NCBI GenBank assembly: GCA_037355855.1
Contig: CM074763.1
Location: 1,302,001 to 1,366,000, forward strand
Origin: Pseudo-nitzschia pungens
Taxonomy: Eukaryota > Bacillariophyta > Bacillariophyceae > Bacillariales > Bacillariaceae
Length of the DNA stretch: 64,000 bases
Direction: 5' to 3'
Positions 1 through 11,620 of the stretch are shown one piece after another. Each line of letters opens with the position of its first letter. Position 1 is the stretch's first letter. The translations under genes were made by a program, and so were the position numbers. The notes below the pieces were generated by a model, which had not been told where the DNA came from, did no database searches, and worked only from the letters and a program-made list of their open reading frames with translations.

Positions 1-1815
1 TTGAAGAGGTCAATTATTATTATTGTCATTACTGTAGTATTTATTGAGATCGATTGATTGTTGATGCTTGGCGTTTCTTCGAACAGAAATGTTGCTGTAT
101 TTTATTGTTTTTTGAAGACTGATATTGATTTACCCCAATTCTTATGTTTTTTTTACAATTTGTGCTGCTGTGCAAGAATGTAGTAGTAGTAAACTAGAAT
201 TTGCTACTACTAGTATTCAATGCTTGCAGTAAGAGCAATTTACCTACAAGACTTTGACAGCAAAAGTTCCAAGTGCTACAAAGCATAGCAGTGATGACAA
301 AGGCAATTACAAAAAGGAAGACCTTTACCTTCTTTATACCCAAACTTCACCAAAAAGATGCACTTCTCCACTACAACATTCTCAGCAATTCCGAAACCAA
401 ATATGTTGATATTCAAGGTGATGCTACAGGCTGTGATGCTAGGGCTCCTGTGTATAGGAGTGTACTGGGGCTACAGTGAGTAGCACCTGGTAGCTCCCCC
501 CACTGGGAGCTGAGCTGAGTGCTAGGAGCTGTGTGCTAAATGGTAGCATACAGGCTTAGCATACAGGCTTAGCAACAGGCTTATTCTATTTGGTATGGGG
601 TGCTAACTCCAAAGGTACCAGGGTTGTCACGTACGATGTGTACCGGTTGTACGTACCCCGGGTATAGCATCCGCACTAACAGTGTAGCTGAGTGCTACAA
701 GGTTAGGGTTGCTAATGCTACGAGATACTGGAGATGCTAACCTACCATGCTACCATGCTAAGATACTATGCTACCACCGGGGTCATGCCCTCCCCTTTCG
801 ATCGATTCCGATGTACCTCTAGGGAAGTAAGGTTACCTTGTAGTAACTAAGTGTATGATGCAATAGAGCTTGAACAGCGTCCTCTGTAGTCTCACTATTT
901 GCCAGGACTCCACGTGCTATTATTATTAGGGCTTTCCCCTATTGCTGATGAGCAATATCAACGCACAAAGAACATGTTACTACTACTACCGTAGTAGTGT
1001 TGCGCACAGCCGGTACTGGTACTAGGTGCTGGTGTAGGAGAGGTGTTACTTTGTGCCAATGGCAAATTGTAAGTCCATCATGGGAGTAATTAATCTATCA
1101 TTGCCGTGTACAAAACTAGTCATGATGGATATAACGGTAGCTGGTTGGGTTTTAGATAGCAATCGAGCGGTGGTAAACACCAGCTTCAACACAACATCCC
1201 ATCTGGGATGATTCGAAACGTACCGGTACCAGAGGCAGTTCTAACGAGAATAAATACTTCGTACGAAGTAGTACGGTAGGAAGAATAACAAGAATGTCGA
1301 TAGATTTTTTGTTAACGGCTCGAGAATGTGCGTTACGGACAGAAATATGGAATTCATTTTTGTTGTTTCTTTTCTTGTCATTTTTTCTTTAGTTTCTGGC
1401 CGTTGCGTCATCAAGGGTGCGCCATTTTCTCGCACAAAGTTGAATCCGCATAATTAACTTATCAGTATCTTATGCGCCCATACCGATTCGGCATTTCCGT
1501 TGGAAAATAACGGTAAATCCAAACTCTAACCGGGTCTGGTCCAAGAGTTCAGTATGCTTTTGTAGCAAGTAAGACTCTCCAAATTTCTGATGTCCTATCC
1601 CAAGTGTTCTTTGACTTTGCCATAGCTACCGGTATCATTGCGCGGTAAGATGATTGATTCGACGGTACGAACGATCGAAAGCACCCCAGAGCCCAAGCAG
1701 CAAATAACGAATCATCGTTTCGATAATCTTGCGACAATTGTAGCACACAATCTGTTCAACCAGATTTCGGTTACGTAGGAGAATTGTTGTTTCAAACGTT
1801 AAACTAAAGTGAAAC
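1..1815. other. Gene-poor, repeat-rich left edge
   Basis: No convincing gene is seen. The stretch holds short direct repeats (for example the words around 545-580), TAG/TAC-rich tracts near 180-220 and 970-1000, a dispersed repeat at about 639-782 (listed separately) and one GTAAGGTTAC word near 827-836. The final bases before 1816 are the presumed promoter and 5' UTR of the first ankyrin gene. Reading frames of 60-80 codons here have no coding character. Confidence 0.6.
639..782 (+). repeat. Dispersed repeat, single copy of the foldback-arm family
   Basis: This stretch closely matches the arms of the inverted repeat at 30673-31020. The shared order is a CCGGGTATAGCATCC word, then a GTGTAGCTGAGTGCTACA word, then GTTAGGGTTGC, then a TACCATGCTACCATGCTAAG run. 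The copy here has an extra insert of about 18 bases around 720-738. It is seen directly by comparing the two places. No open frame or transposase is present, so it would be a non-autonomous element if it is mobile. Confidence 0.75.
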
Positions 1816-3131
1816 ATGTCTGAGGAAGACGACAAGTTCGAAGTTATCTATGAGGGATCTGTAACGAAACTATTCCTTGCTATTGAGGAAATGGAATGGC
1901 GCGATGCGTTAGACGTCATCGAATCGGATCCACAACAAGCACGGATATGGGTTCGAAGCAGTGGAACGGAACACACCACTTTTGATTGGAGCGTTTGGCG
2001 CCGCCTACCAATCCACGAGGTACGCAATCGTACAAAGTTCGAAGTTTTCGTGTGCGTCTGATTTTTTTCGAGACCCTGTATACACACATGCACACATATT
2101 GGATTATGTCAGAAAGCTAATTGTGCGTATCTTGTGAATACTTTCTGTGTAGGCATGCATGCGACGAGCTCCAGCTTGGCTAGTATCCCCACTGCTTGCG
2201 GCGTTTCCCGAGTCTGCGTCGATGACGACTAATTTGGGAGAATACCCCCTCCACCTAGCTGTCGATAAAGCTTGCGCTCCGGAAGTAGTTAACCTAATCA
2301 TCGTTGCCAACTGGGAGGCCATAGTTGCTCAGGATCAAGCTGGAAGGACACCGATTGATCTAATTGATCAGACCGAGTTGCTTGAACTCGAAGCCAACCG
2401 GATCATTTTGGAAAGCCTGCAAAGAGGCCGGAAGACATACATCGAAATTCAAAATTTTGCTCACGACGAGAAAGCAAATTTGCTGAAAAAACATGCAGCA
2501 ACTTGCAATGCAGTCTCCAAAAAACATGAAGAGGATCTGAAACGGGAGTATGCAAAGCAAGCAAAACTTGAAAATGAAATAGAGAAATTGAAGAAGGAAA
2601 TCCATGATTTGACAGAGAGAAGAGATTCCAAGGATCATGAACTTCAGAAGCACATTCTTGCCAAGAACAGATGGTTAGAAACCATACGAGAGCTAGAAGT
2701 CGAAAAATCTGATCAATACCAACAACTTGAGAAAGAAAGAGCTCAAATAAAGGTTTTGTTATTTCAAATTGAGCAGAAGGAGGAAGAGATCCAACGCAAG
2801 GATACAAAGATAGATATATTGTCGAGAGATTTGAAGAGTATCGCAATTTCAAACGAGACTGATATTCTCGAGTCGTTGATTGAGACGGAACAGAGTATGA
2901 GAACGATGGTGAGCAATCAAATCGCATTGCAGAAACTTTTAACTTCAAAGTCGAAAGGCCTCAAAGTTCTTCTGAAGCAAAGAGGTATTGATGTACCTGA
3001 CGCGGGACATTCAAAAGACCCCGAAGCCACAGGAAGAAAAGGCGATGCATGATGACGATGCCATTCACGACGAGGCAGCAACTAATGCTATGATGGCCGC
3101 TGCGATGTCCGCACTTCAGCGAAAAGGATGA
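1816..3131 (+). CDS. Ankyrin-repeat protein with C-terminal coiled coil (two exons, frame problem at 3' end)
   Basis: Exon 1 is 1816-2019 and exon 2 starts at 2153. The intron is GT-AG and phase 0. Splicing joins an ankyrin unit across the junction (LPIHE then ACMRRAP), which supports the boundary. Ankyrin-like repeats fill roughly residues 60-140. A long Lys/Glu-rich coiled coil follows (about 150-330). The in-frame stop is at 3050-3052. The +1 frame from about 2990 to the stop at 3129-3131 is also open and reads like a natural tail (acidic, then AMMAAAMSAL), so a one-base indel or an unrecognised splice near 2980-3010 is possible. The N-terminal block resembles the first block of the convergent ankyrin gene at 3599-5452, so they may be paralogues. 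Ankyrin repeats bind proteins; no partner can be named. Confidence 0.8.
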
Positions 3132-3598
3132 AGAAAACGCAAACGGGCGTCATGGAGACATATTGCCGTCGTTTGATAGCAAGTTGCTGTTATAGTAATC
3201 TAATAAGGTATCCGTTTAGGAGCATTACTGCTCCTCGTTGAATCTTTCAAGAAATAATGTATGCACTGTGTTGTTTGGTTCGTTGTCCTTTCGTTGCCGT
3301 TTCCGGTCGGCGTACCACATCACTTTCAACGTAGACTTGACTCAAACTCAACAAGGAATGTTCGCGTGTGTCGAAAAAGCGAAAGATGAACCGTTCTGGT
3401 ATCGCTTCGTAAACTGCTATTTCCTTAGTTTTCCTTCAGAACCTGTGGTACTTCATTACCAAAACAATTATTTATAAATAATACGAAATATTAATTGAAC
3501 ATGACTTGCACTTGTTTGATTTCGTAATACGTGCCTTTTTTACATCTCTTCGATGCGCTATTGGTACTGCCGCCCGACACCACTGTCAAATCAAACCA
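3132..3598. other. Convergent intergenic stretch
   Basis: This is the 3' to 3' gap between the two ankyrin genes. It should hold both 3' UTRs and polyadenylation sites (AT-rich around 3465-3500). Two short frames are open but show no domain or coding bias. No repeat was seen. Confidence 0.6.
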
Positions 3599-5452
3599 CT
3601 AGGCCGTATGTTTCTTCTTCAACTTTCGACCAAAAGGACCTCTAGACCTCGATCTAGAAGACTTATTCGTAACCCCAGACTTATTCGTATACTCTCGATC
3701 TGAGGAATCAGAGTCCGACACTGGAGGAGGCCCATCCAAGGTGATGAGTCTATCTGCAAGTTTATTTACGACTGCATAAGGATCTTTCCCTCTCTTGGTA
3801 CTACCTTTCATTTCGTGACCTATTTCCATCACTTGCTCAAGCAATTTCTCCAGATGTTCAACACGTTTATTCATAGCATCCAACTTTTCTTCAAGAATAT
3901 AATTTTCCCCGGACTGGATCTGTATCTTGTCCTGCTCTTTCTTGAATTTCTGTAGGATTTGGACGATTGGTTCCATTCTCTCACTATCAAGCGATGTTAC
4001 TTCCGCAAGTGGAGTAAGCCCAAAACCATTCTTTGCGTTGATACTCTCTGGATATGTTGTTAGTAGTATATTTACAACCTCGGGACTTGATCCATTTTGA
4101 CAAGCGTAATGAATTGGTAGTTTATCTTGGTCATCTTTGATTTGCGTAGCCCGGGGGTAGACACGGAGTAGTGTTCGAACAATACGCTCTGACAAGGATT
4201 TTCTGCAAGCATGATGAAGGGGAAGACGACCTTGATCATCCTTTGATTGTGCCCCCTTAGGAGATGCTTTTAGCAAAGCGTCAATTACTCCCTCGGGAGC
4301 ACCTTTCGAACAAGCATGATGAATAGGGAGACGACCTTCATCGTCCTTGCTCATCGTCCCCTTGGGAAAGTTTTCGAGTAGAAGGTCGACGACTTCCTGT
4401 GAGGCACTTTTAAGGCATGCATAGTGAATCGGGAGGCGACCTTCGTCATCTTTGAGCTGAGATCCTTTTGGATGAGCTTCAAGCAGAGTAGTAATGACCT
4501 CGCCGCAGGCACCGTAGAAGCAAGCGCAGTGAATTGGAAGCCAACCGTCTTGATCTCTGCAGAGCGATCCTTCAGGATATGCCTCCAACAGTCTCTCTAC
4601 AACTTCACCAGGAGGAGACAATACACATGCTTTGTGAAGTGGAAGAAATCGAAGATTTCCATTAAATCCTTTCGTGACGATCCATGTCGCCGCCTCTTCG
4701 GGATTGGACTCTGCTCGTCTGATGGCACCATCCCAATCTTTTTTAAGGAGCAAACGGAAAAGGAGTGTGCGATGTTCATAGTCTACTTCCTGGACGGAAG
4801 GAACAGTACCAGCATCAGGTGTAACGTTCACTATTCTCATCTTTTCATTTTTTCTCAATTGCTGCTCAAAAGTACGGATTGCGGCGCTGACTGCTTCAGC
4901 ATTTTGGGACTCACTGTTTAGAACAAGCTGGAGAGGCGTCCTGCCCTTTCTATCCTTGACTCTGAGGGAACCAGGAAAGCCGTTTAGCAGTGCTAGAACA
5001 ACTCCTTTCGATCCGCCGTTTCGGCACGCAAGATGGATAGGAAGCATTCCCTGATCATCCTTCATTTGTGGACCATCCCGATAAATGTCAATTAAGCCTT
5101 CAATGAGCCCTAAAGGAGCGCGAAAAATGCAGGTTGCGTGGATCGGCAAAAGCTTCCATCTTGTCTTGTTCGAACCTAGTTCCTTTCTGTAGACCCAAGT
5201 CTTTGCCTCGAAAGGATGTGACTCAAGGCGAGCACTTGCACCGTCCCAATCTTTTTCTTCGATCCTTCTGTAGAGTTCTGTGGGGCCTTCGTCATAGTTC
5301 ACTTCGGGCTCATCATGGTATCGCGAAACAGTAGCAATGGAATGTGTCGACGGAGCGACACTGTAGGCATCTCCGATTCCAGAATGTTGTCTAGTGAGCG
5401 TCGGGGGCTCCAACTCGTGGCGTGGCGTGGTACAAAAAAAGTTGGACGCCAT
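3599..5452 (-). CDS. Ankyrin-repeat protein, 617 aa
   Basis: A single exon. The start was chosen at the ATG at 5452 (MASNFF); the frame runs further upstream but without an ATG. There are about nine to ten ankyrin-like units of the form LPIHxACxxGxxxxVVxxLL (roughly residues 70-180 and 230-490), many with a KDDEGRLPIHxAC spacing, so the array grew by internal duplication. A short coiled coil follows (about 520-560). The C-terminus is rich in Ser and Arg/Lys (SRSRSRGPFGRKLKKK), which could be a nuclear signal. Ankyrin proteins of this layout are expanded in diatoms. The function is a protein-binding scaffold by inference only. Confidence 0.88.
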   Translation of the reverse strand: MASNFFCTTPRHELEPPTLTRQHSGIGDAYSVAPSTHSIATVSRYHDEPEVNYDEGPTELYRRIEEKDWDGASARLESHPFEAKTWVYRKELGSNKTRWKLLPIHATCIFRAPLGLIEGLIDIYRDGPQMKDDQGMLPIHLACRNGGSKGVVLALLNGFPGSLRVKDRKGRTPLQLVLNSESQNAEAVSAAIRTFEQQLRKNEKMRIVNVTPDAGTVPSVQEVDYEHRTLLFRLLLKKDWDGAIRRAESNPEEAATWIVTKGFNGNLRFLPLHKACVLSPPGEVVERLLEAYPEGSLCRDQDGWLPIHCACFYGACGEVITTLLEAHPKGSQLKDDEGRLPIHYACLKSASQEVVDLLLENFPKGTMSKDDEGRLPIHHACSKGAPEGVIDALLKASPKGAQSKDDQGRLPLHHACRKSLSERIVRTLLRVYPRATQIKDDQDKLPIHYACQNGSSPEVVNILLTTYPESINAKNGFGLTPLAEVTSLDSERMEPIVQILQKFKKEQDKIQIQSGENYILEEKLDAMNKRVEHLEKLLEQVMEIGHEMKGSTKRGKDPYAVVNKLADRLITLDGPPPVSDSDSSDREYTNKSGVTNKSSRSRSRGPFGRKLKKKHTA

Positions 5453-6941
5453 TTTGGTATCAGTTATTTGCGTTCGATATGTTTCTACCTTGTGGTTTTG
5501 AAATGATGCGTCTTGATCGTAGGTGAAACGCAAGTTCTGTGTAAGCCTGGTAATGCGAGTGTAAAAAGATAAAAAATATTGATATGGCGAAATTGGATCG
5601 GTTTAGCGATCGGCCTATTTTCTAGCGAGCAAAATCTTGTGAACTCTACTGAATTCTGAAGCTCAACCGGCGTGCGCGAGAGATAAAAATATATTTTACT
5701 TCAGTAACGAAAAAAGATATGAAAATGCCGAAATAGTGCGAAAAGTGACGTTGTAGGATACGGTAAGGTTACGACCGGGTAGGAACCCCGTACGGTATTC
5801 AATTCGTTAAAGGTTTACTCGAAGGGGTCACGTGCGATGGATCAAATTTCTCCTACGTAAGACCTTACTCGTAAGATTACCGGTACGTTACGTGTACCTT
5901 TATCCGTAGTAGATGTGACAAAAAAGCACCAGTAAGTTACGTTGTGCTGGTAAGATACCCGGTAACCTTAACCTTACTGTGAGTTGTATTTACTGACGAA
6001 ACAAAACGTATGTACGTAAGGTTTTACCAGTAAGGTTACTCGTACAAACGAACCTCCTTGAATGTCTGAAGATTACCTCGGTACTAAAAAAGTTCTAATT
6101 GTATTTCATTGAAATACAATTAGAACCTTAGAACTACCGGTACAGTAAAACCTTACGGTAAGATTTACGGTACCCGTGAAAAACTAAAATGAATCACGTC
6201 GGAGTGACAGATTGTTGCCTCACTATCTGACCAAATACCTCCTCCCAGTAACGGAAACCTCCTCAACGAAAGTTACAACCTATTCGTAAACACTATAAAC
6301 CGACTGTTTGCAACAACTCCTGTTGAAATCAGTGACTTACATCCATAGCTTTGGCCCCCTGTAGTTAGTGGTTTTTTCGAAAAATTGCCAAAAATTGATC
6401 CATCATGGTTAATGTAGACACTGGTACATTTTCTACACGCGACCATACAATCGAGTGACAGCATCTTGACGTCTGAAAATTGTTGTTCTTTGTATGTATG
6501 TACCATACGGTATAAATCATAATAATAATATTATCATGTTCTTTCGACTGCGCGCAAGCTGGGAAACCATGCACGCAAGCCGAAAAACTATGCCGGCTCG
6601 ATGCTGTCACTCGAAAACACACAATTTTCGGCCCAATTTCTGTATTCGAGAGCTTACTAAGGGAAGAATAAGCAAGGTTGTTTAAAAGTGAATATAGAGC
6701 ATTGTAGAGTAGAGTGTTAGCTAACAGAGGATGTCTTTACTTTGAACAGAGGTGGTGTATGCAAGGAGATATTCCAAAAAGCAAAGATGCTGTCACTCGA
6801 CATGATTCATTATGGTAAACGTGATTCATTATAGTTTTTCACGGGTACAAGTAACTTTACTTTTACGACGAGAATCGATCACTTGGGGTTTCTGGCAAAT
6901 TAATTTTTTAAAAAACGAGGTCGCTTTCAAGAAATACTAAT
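5453..6941. other. Gene-free region rich in GTAAGGTTAC-like words
   Basis: No gene is seen. The stretch is dense in variants of the words TACCGGTA and GTAAGGTTAC (about 5760, 5875-5890, 5945-5975, 6015-6045, 6135-6170). It holds a long perfect hairpin at 6092-6126 (separate entry). The 15-base word GATGCTGTCACTCGA is seen near 6600 and 6786 and in reverse near 6453. The part nearest 5452 is the presumed promoter of the second ankyrin gene. Confidence 0.6.
6092..6126. repeat. Perfect 17-bp inverted repeat (hairpin)
   Basis: Two 17-base arms, starting GTTCTAATTG and ending CAATTAGAAC, are exact reverse complements separated by one base. Such a structure could form a cruciform or, if transcribed, a tight hairpin. 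It sits in non-coding DNA between GTAAGGTTAC-like words. No flanking duplication was recognised. Confidence 0.85.
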
Positions 6942-8426
6942 ACGGTATCCGTCAAATGCAACCGTAGTTGCGCGCGCTTCGCGCCCGTGCAACTCCTACT
7001 ACATAGTACGTATACATAGGTACGTTTCTAAGTACGCCTCATTTTTTAACGTATGGGACCCATTTTTAATGCCTGAGAGTACAGTACCGGTTGCGTCTTA
7101 GACCCCCTTAAGATTGCCGGAACAGTAGTTTTTTTCTCCGTATATTAACACGGAGGTGCGCAACCTTCGTTGCATTATTTTAAAGACGGGACTCATTATT
7201 TTAAAGACAGGACTCATGTCTATCGAAATTTCTGTCAGTCGCCTCTCCGAAAGCTTCACAAAATCCCCTGTAATCCACTGTTTGCTCACTATTTCACTAA
7301 GACAACTGTCTACACTTCCATAGTAGAGGAACCACAACATGATGGGCCAACTCAGTACTATTAGTACTAACAATAGGACTACTACTAGTAATAGTATTAC
7401 TAGTAGTAGTATTAGTATTAGTAGTACTAGTAATGATAGTACTGGATACTAGTAGTAGTACTACTACTAGTTTGATATTTGATCATCAGCAAGAGATATG
7501 AATAAGACAACAGAAACAGCAATAACAGCAGCCCACGGACTGCTGGCAAACAGTGAGTCTACAGGGGGATACTGTTCAAGCGCTATTGTATATGCTCAGA
7601 TACTACAAGACACTCCCCTAGAGGTACAATAGTATTAGTCAATAGTGGGGGCATGATTTAGTGCTTGATTTAAAGGAGTTAGCTCAGCTCAGCTCAGCTC
7701 TGTATTTGTGACAGCATCTTGTTCCCTTGTAGCATAGCACTCCAGCATGGGCATGGTGATACCAATGCTGGTGGTATGCATCTTAGTACTACTACTACTA
7801 GTAGTAGTAGTAGTAGTATTACTAGCATCATTTCATGTATTTGTACAATACTACTAGTTCCATGAGAACATCTAAACAAGTGTGAGCTCTGGTATATCAA
7901 ACAAACAATCACATCTGGAAATACATGCTGGCGCCTATCAGGACAGTACTCTAGGTAGTACCAGTAGTAGTATCCTGGCAGCCTTGCACCAACACCCCCC
8001 TGTTTCACTAGTACTAGTACTAGTATTGCTGTTTGTTTTGTTGGCTAGGGGAAGTACCCCTGTTGTTGCTGCTAAGGCATGTTTTCAAAGTTCAAGTTTA
8101 TTGTTGTTACCCTAGCCGGTCTGTGAATCTGCTCTTTAGATTGGCCGAAGAGATGTCAAGTAAAATCAGATAACATCTAAAGAAAAAATCGATGTCAAAT
8201 TTTATCACGTGATTTTACACGGTGTTTCGACTTGGAAATATTTTTGTGATGCGTTCTACCGGTCTTAGGCATCAAGTGAATGCCATGTAGGATTGTACGT
8301 GTTTCCCTGGTACTCATTCTTTTTTGTAACCAAATGAGTTTTGCGCGCGCCAAATGAGCCCACGTAGAAATTCTACATGTTTTCTGGTACTCATTCTTTT
8401 TAGTTGCATACTGTGTAGTTACCATC
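6942..8426 (+). repeat. Tandem duplication, unit 1 (1485 bases)
   Basis: This unit is repeated head-to-tail at 8427-9911 with a constant offset of 1485. I see only one base difference, inside a TAC/TAG microsatellite (about 7798 versus 9283). The 6-base word ACGGTA is found at the left end, at the junction and at the right end, so it is either microhomology or a target-site relic. The unit contains a GC-rich hairpin-like left end (6968-6994), CTA/TAG microsatellites (7360-7470 and 7785-7820), a repeated AGAATGAGTACC word near the right end, and no recognisable protein. Open frames of 64-104 codons inside it come from the microsatellites. Confidence 0.93.
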
Positions 8427-9917
8427 ACGGTATCCGTCAAATGCAACCGTAGTTGCGCGCGCTTCGCGCCCGTGCAACTCCTACTACATAGTACGTATAC
8501 ATAGGTACGTTTCTAAGTACGCCTCATTTTTTAACGTATGGGACCCATTTTTAATGCCTGAGAGTACAGTACCGGTTGCGTCTTAGACCCCCTTAAGATT
8601 GCCGGAACAGTAGTTTTTTTCTCCGTATATTAACACGGAGGTGCGCAACCTTCGTTGCATTATTTTAAAGACGGGACTCATTATTTTAAAGACAGGACTC
8701 ATGTCTATCGAAATTTCTGTCAGTCGCCTCTCCGAAAGCTTCACAAAATCCCCTGTAATCCACTGTTTGCTCACTATTTCACTAAGACAACTGTCTACAC
8801 TTCCATAGTAGAGGAACCACAACATGATGGGCCAACTCAGTACTATTAGTACTAACAATAGGACTACTACTAGTAATAGTATTACTAGTAGTAGTATTAG
8901 TATTAGTAGTACTAGTAATGATAGTACTGGATACTAGTAGTAGTACTACTACTAGTTTGATATTTGATCATCAGCAAGAGATATGAATAAGACAACAGAA
9001 ACAGCAATAACAGCAGCCCACGGACTGCTGGCAAACAGTGAGTCTACAGGGGGATACTGTTCAAGCGCTATTGTATATGCTCAGATACTACAAGACACTC
9101 CCCTAGAGGTACAATAGTATTAGTCAATAGTGGGGGCATGATTTAGTGCTTGATTTAAAGGAGTTAGCTCAGCTCAGCTCAGCTCTGTATTTGTGACAGC
9201 ATCTTGTTCCCTTGTAGCATAGCACTCCAGCATGGGCATGGTGATACCAATGCTGGTGGTATGCATCTTAGTACTACTACTAGTAGTAGTAGTAGTAGTA
9301 GTATTACTAGCATCATTTCATGTATTTGTACAATACTACTAGTTCCATGAGAACATCTAAACAAGTGTGAGCTCTGGTATATCAAACAAACAATCACATC
9401 TGGAAATACATGCTGGCGCCTATCAGGACAGTACTCTAGGTAGTACCAGTAGTAGTATCCTGGCAGCCTTGCACCAACACCCCCCTGTTTCACTAGTACT
9501 AGTACTAGTATTGCTGTTTGTTTTGTTGGCTAGGGGAAGTACCCCTGTTGTTGCTGCTAAGGCATGTTTTCAAAGTTCAAGTTTATTGTTGTTACCCTAG
9601 CCGGTCTGTGAATCTGCTCTTTAGATTGGCCGAAGAGATGTCAAGTAAAATCAGATAACATCTAAAGAAAAAATCGATGTCAAATTTTATCACGTGATTT
9701 TACACGGTGTTTCGACTTGGAAATATTTTTGTGATGCGTTCTACCGGTCTTAGGCATCAAGTGAATGCCATGTAGGATTGTACGTGTTTCCCTGGTACTC
9801 ATTCTTTTTTGTAACCAAATGAGTTTTGCGCGCGCCAAATGAGCCCACGTAGAAATTCTACATGTTTTCTGGTACTCATTCTTTTTAGTTGCATACTGTG
9901 TAGTTACCATCACGGTA
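8427..9917 (+). repeat. Tandem duplication, unit 2 plus shared terminal ACGGTA
   Basis: This is the second copy of the 1485-base unit, nearly identical to the first. That implies a very recent duplication, gene-conversion upkeep, or an assembly artefact from a collapsed or expanded repeat. After the final ACGGTA (9912-9917) the sequence diverges. Confidence 0.93.
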
Positions 9918-10767
9918 ATTCCGTAGTATAATGCTGGTGCTACTCGTAGAATGAGTGAGTGCAGCATGAAGATCTGCTTCAAGCCCCCAGTGCTATTATG
10001 ATATTCAGGTGATGGGGTGGTTACTAGTAGGAGTTTTCGTGACATGTGGCAGAATTGGACTTTGTTGGACAACTTGTGATCATGTTGTGACCCTCACTCA
10101 ATTTTAGTCAGATTCAAAGTTCCCATAGCTTATGAATATGCAACATATCATATTTTGAATGTATTTTGTGATGGTTGCAATAAGACCCAGCAGCCTTTGG
10201 GGTAAGATGGCTATAAAGAATAATAATGACTAAGGATTCGTTATCATCTGTTGTGCTCTCACTCTCTTTTTCCGTGTCTCATACTGGATTAGCCTTGGGG
10301 GTATGGTATTCAAAGCAATGCACAGCAAGAGATTGCGCTGAAACAGTCACAATCTCCTTCACTAGAACGTGATGAAGGCGACGTGCTGATCAGTTGTTTC
10401 GTGTTCCCGGAACATACGTACCGGTAAGGCCTACAACCGCAGAACTTCTCCCATTTTCTTGGAATCCATCAAAACGAAAGTTCAACGTACAGGTAAACCT
10501 TAAGGTTACCTGGTACAAGTGACTTAATTGCATAAAAGGGCACGATGTCCTAAGTGAAAAATTGAAAGTACGAGTACGTACTAAGATAACTAAGGTTTAC
10601 TCGTAGTACAAGTAGGAACTTTTTTTTTGGACACGGCTTGGGAAGTCTCCGCTGCCGACCACTTACTTGTGATCTTATCAATCGATTATAGGCCTCAAGT
10701 TGAATGCGACATTTTGTTTTTGCGAAGATGAATATATTTGCAATAGCTCGATAAAGCTAAACAATAA

Positions 10768-10853
10768 TTAATAATGTCTCGTTGGTGTTCCAGTGACTTC
10801 CCGTTCGTACGGAAGATTATGCGGTAGATGATGAAATCCCTTTTGTTGAAGAT
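10768..10853 (-). pseudogene. Relic A of a duplicated coding-like segment
   Basis: On the minus strand this reads a short peptide ending YEREVTGTPTRHY and then a stop. The DNA around 10771-10812 matches the DNA around 11534-11573 closely (the shared core includes GTTGGTGTTCCAGTGACTTC on the plus strand). The flanks also align with gaps, so these are two decayed copies of one sequence. The parent gene was not recognised. Confidence 0.4.
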
Positions 10854-11278
10854 GTTGTTGAGACCAGGGGTCATAGGTTGAGACTGGGATTGAATCCTCG
10901 GTGGTATCAGTCCCTCTACGCGATCACTTAAAAAACGTTTTGGACGCTACGGTATTTGGCAGAGTCTAACAAGAACAAGAAAGCCAAAATGCATGATGAA
11001 AAACTAATGGATAAAGAAGAGATCGATCCAACCCTCTAGATATTATTTGTGGTGTATACCGATATTCTGAGTGACGGAGAGAGTGTAAAAGAGTGTTTGC
11101 GACAGACAACGTCATTCTGAGTGACGGAGACTGTTCTTTAATACGGTATTTGTGTACTCTGCGTTTCAATTACGTCTCGCTGTATTTTTGTAAGTTAAAA
11201 ACACCATATGCGTAGTTGTCACGTGTAGTAAACAATTTTTCGAATTACTTGTTCAAATTAAATTCAACCATTTGAAAA

Positions 11279-11620
11279 TTATAACAGCAGCAGCAGCAGC
11301 AGCGAAACTAATACGCATTGTGTTGTCGGGCGTGATTGTAATGATTCGTTGAAGGCGGAGGGGCAACTCTTGGAATTGTTGTGTAGTCGTTGTTGTTTGG
11401 GTATTGGTCTTCCTGTCTCCGTCGCTTTTTGGTTCGACAAGGGGGCAGGACTATCGGACATCTTTCGGTTTCGAGACGGGGCTGTTTCTTTTATGGGGTG
11501 TCGACAGTGCGGACACTTGGTAAAGCACAATTCATAATGTCTTGTTGGTGTTCCAGTGACTTCCCGTTCGTAATTAATTACGGCAGAATATGGAGGAGAT
11601 GCTGAAATCTCTTTTCTCTC
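11279..11620 (-). pseudogene. Relic B, coding-like segment with a CPHC motif
   Basis: The minus-strand frame continues past the part shared with relic A into ELCFTKCPHCRHPIKE, which has the CxxC-type spacing of a zinc ribbon. It then runs to a poly-Leu tail encoded by a CAG/CTG run. A stop lies just upstream at the place where relic A is open. This looks like the remains of a zinc-binding protein, but no family could be assigned. Confidence 0.35.

Noticed and set aside
6942..9917. LTR retrotransposon with two long terminal repeats
   Set aside because: The two copies abut with no internal region, no gag/pol and no TG...CA ends.
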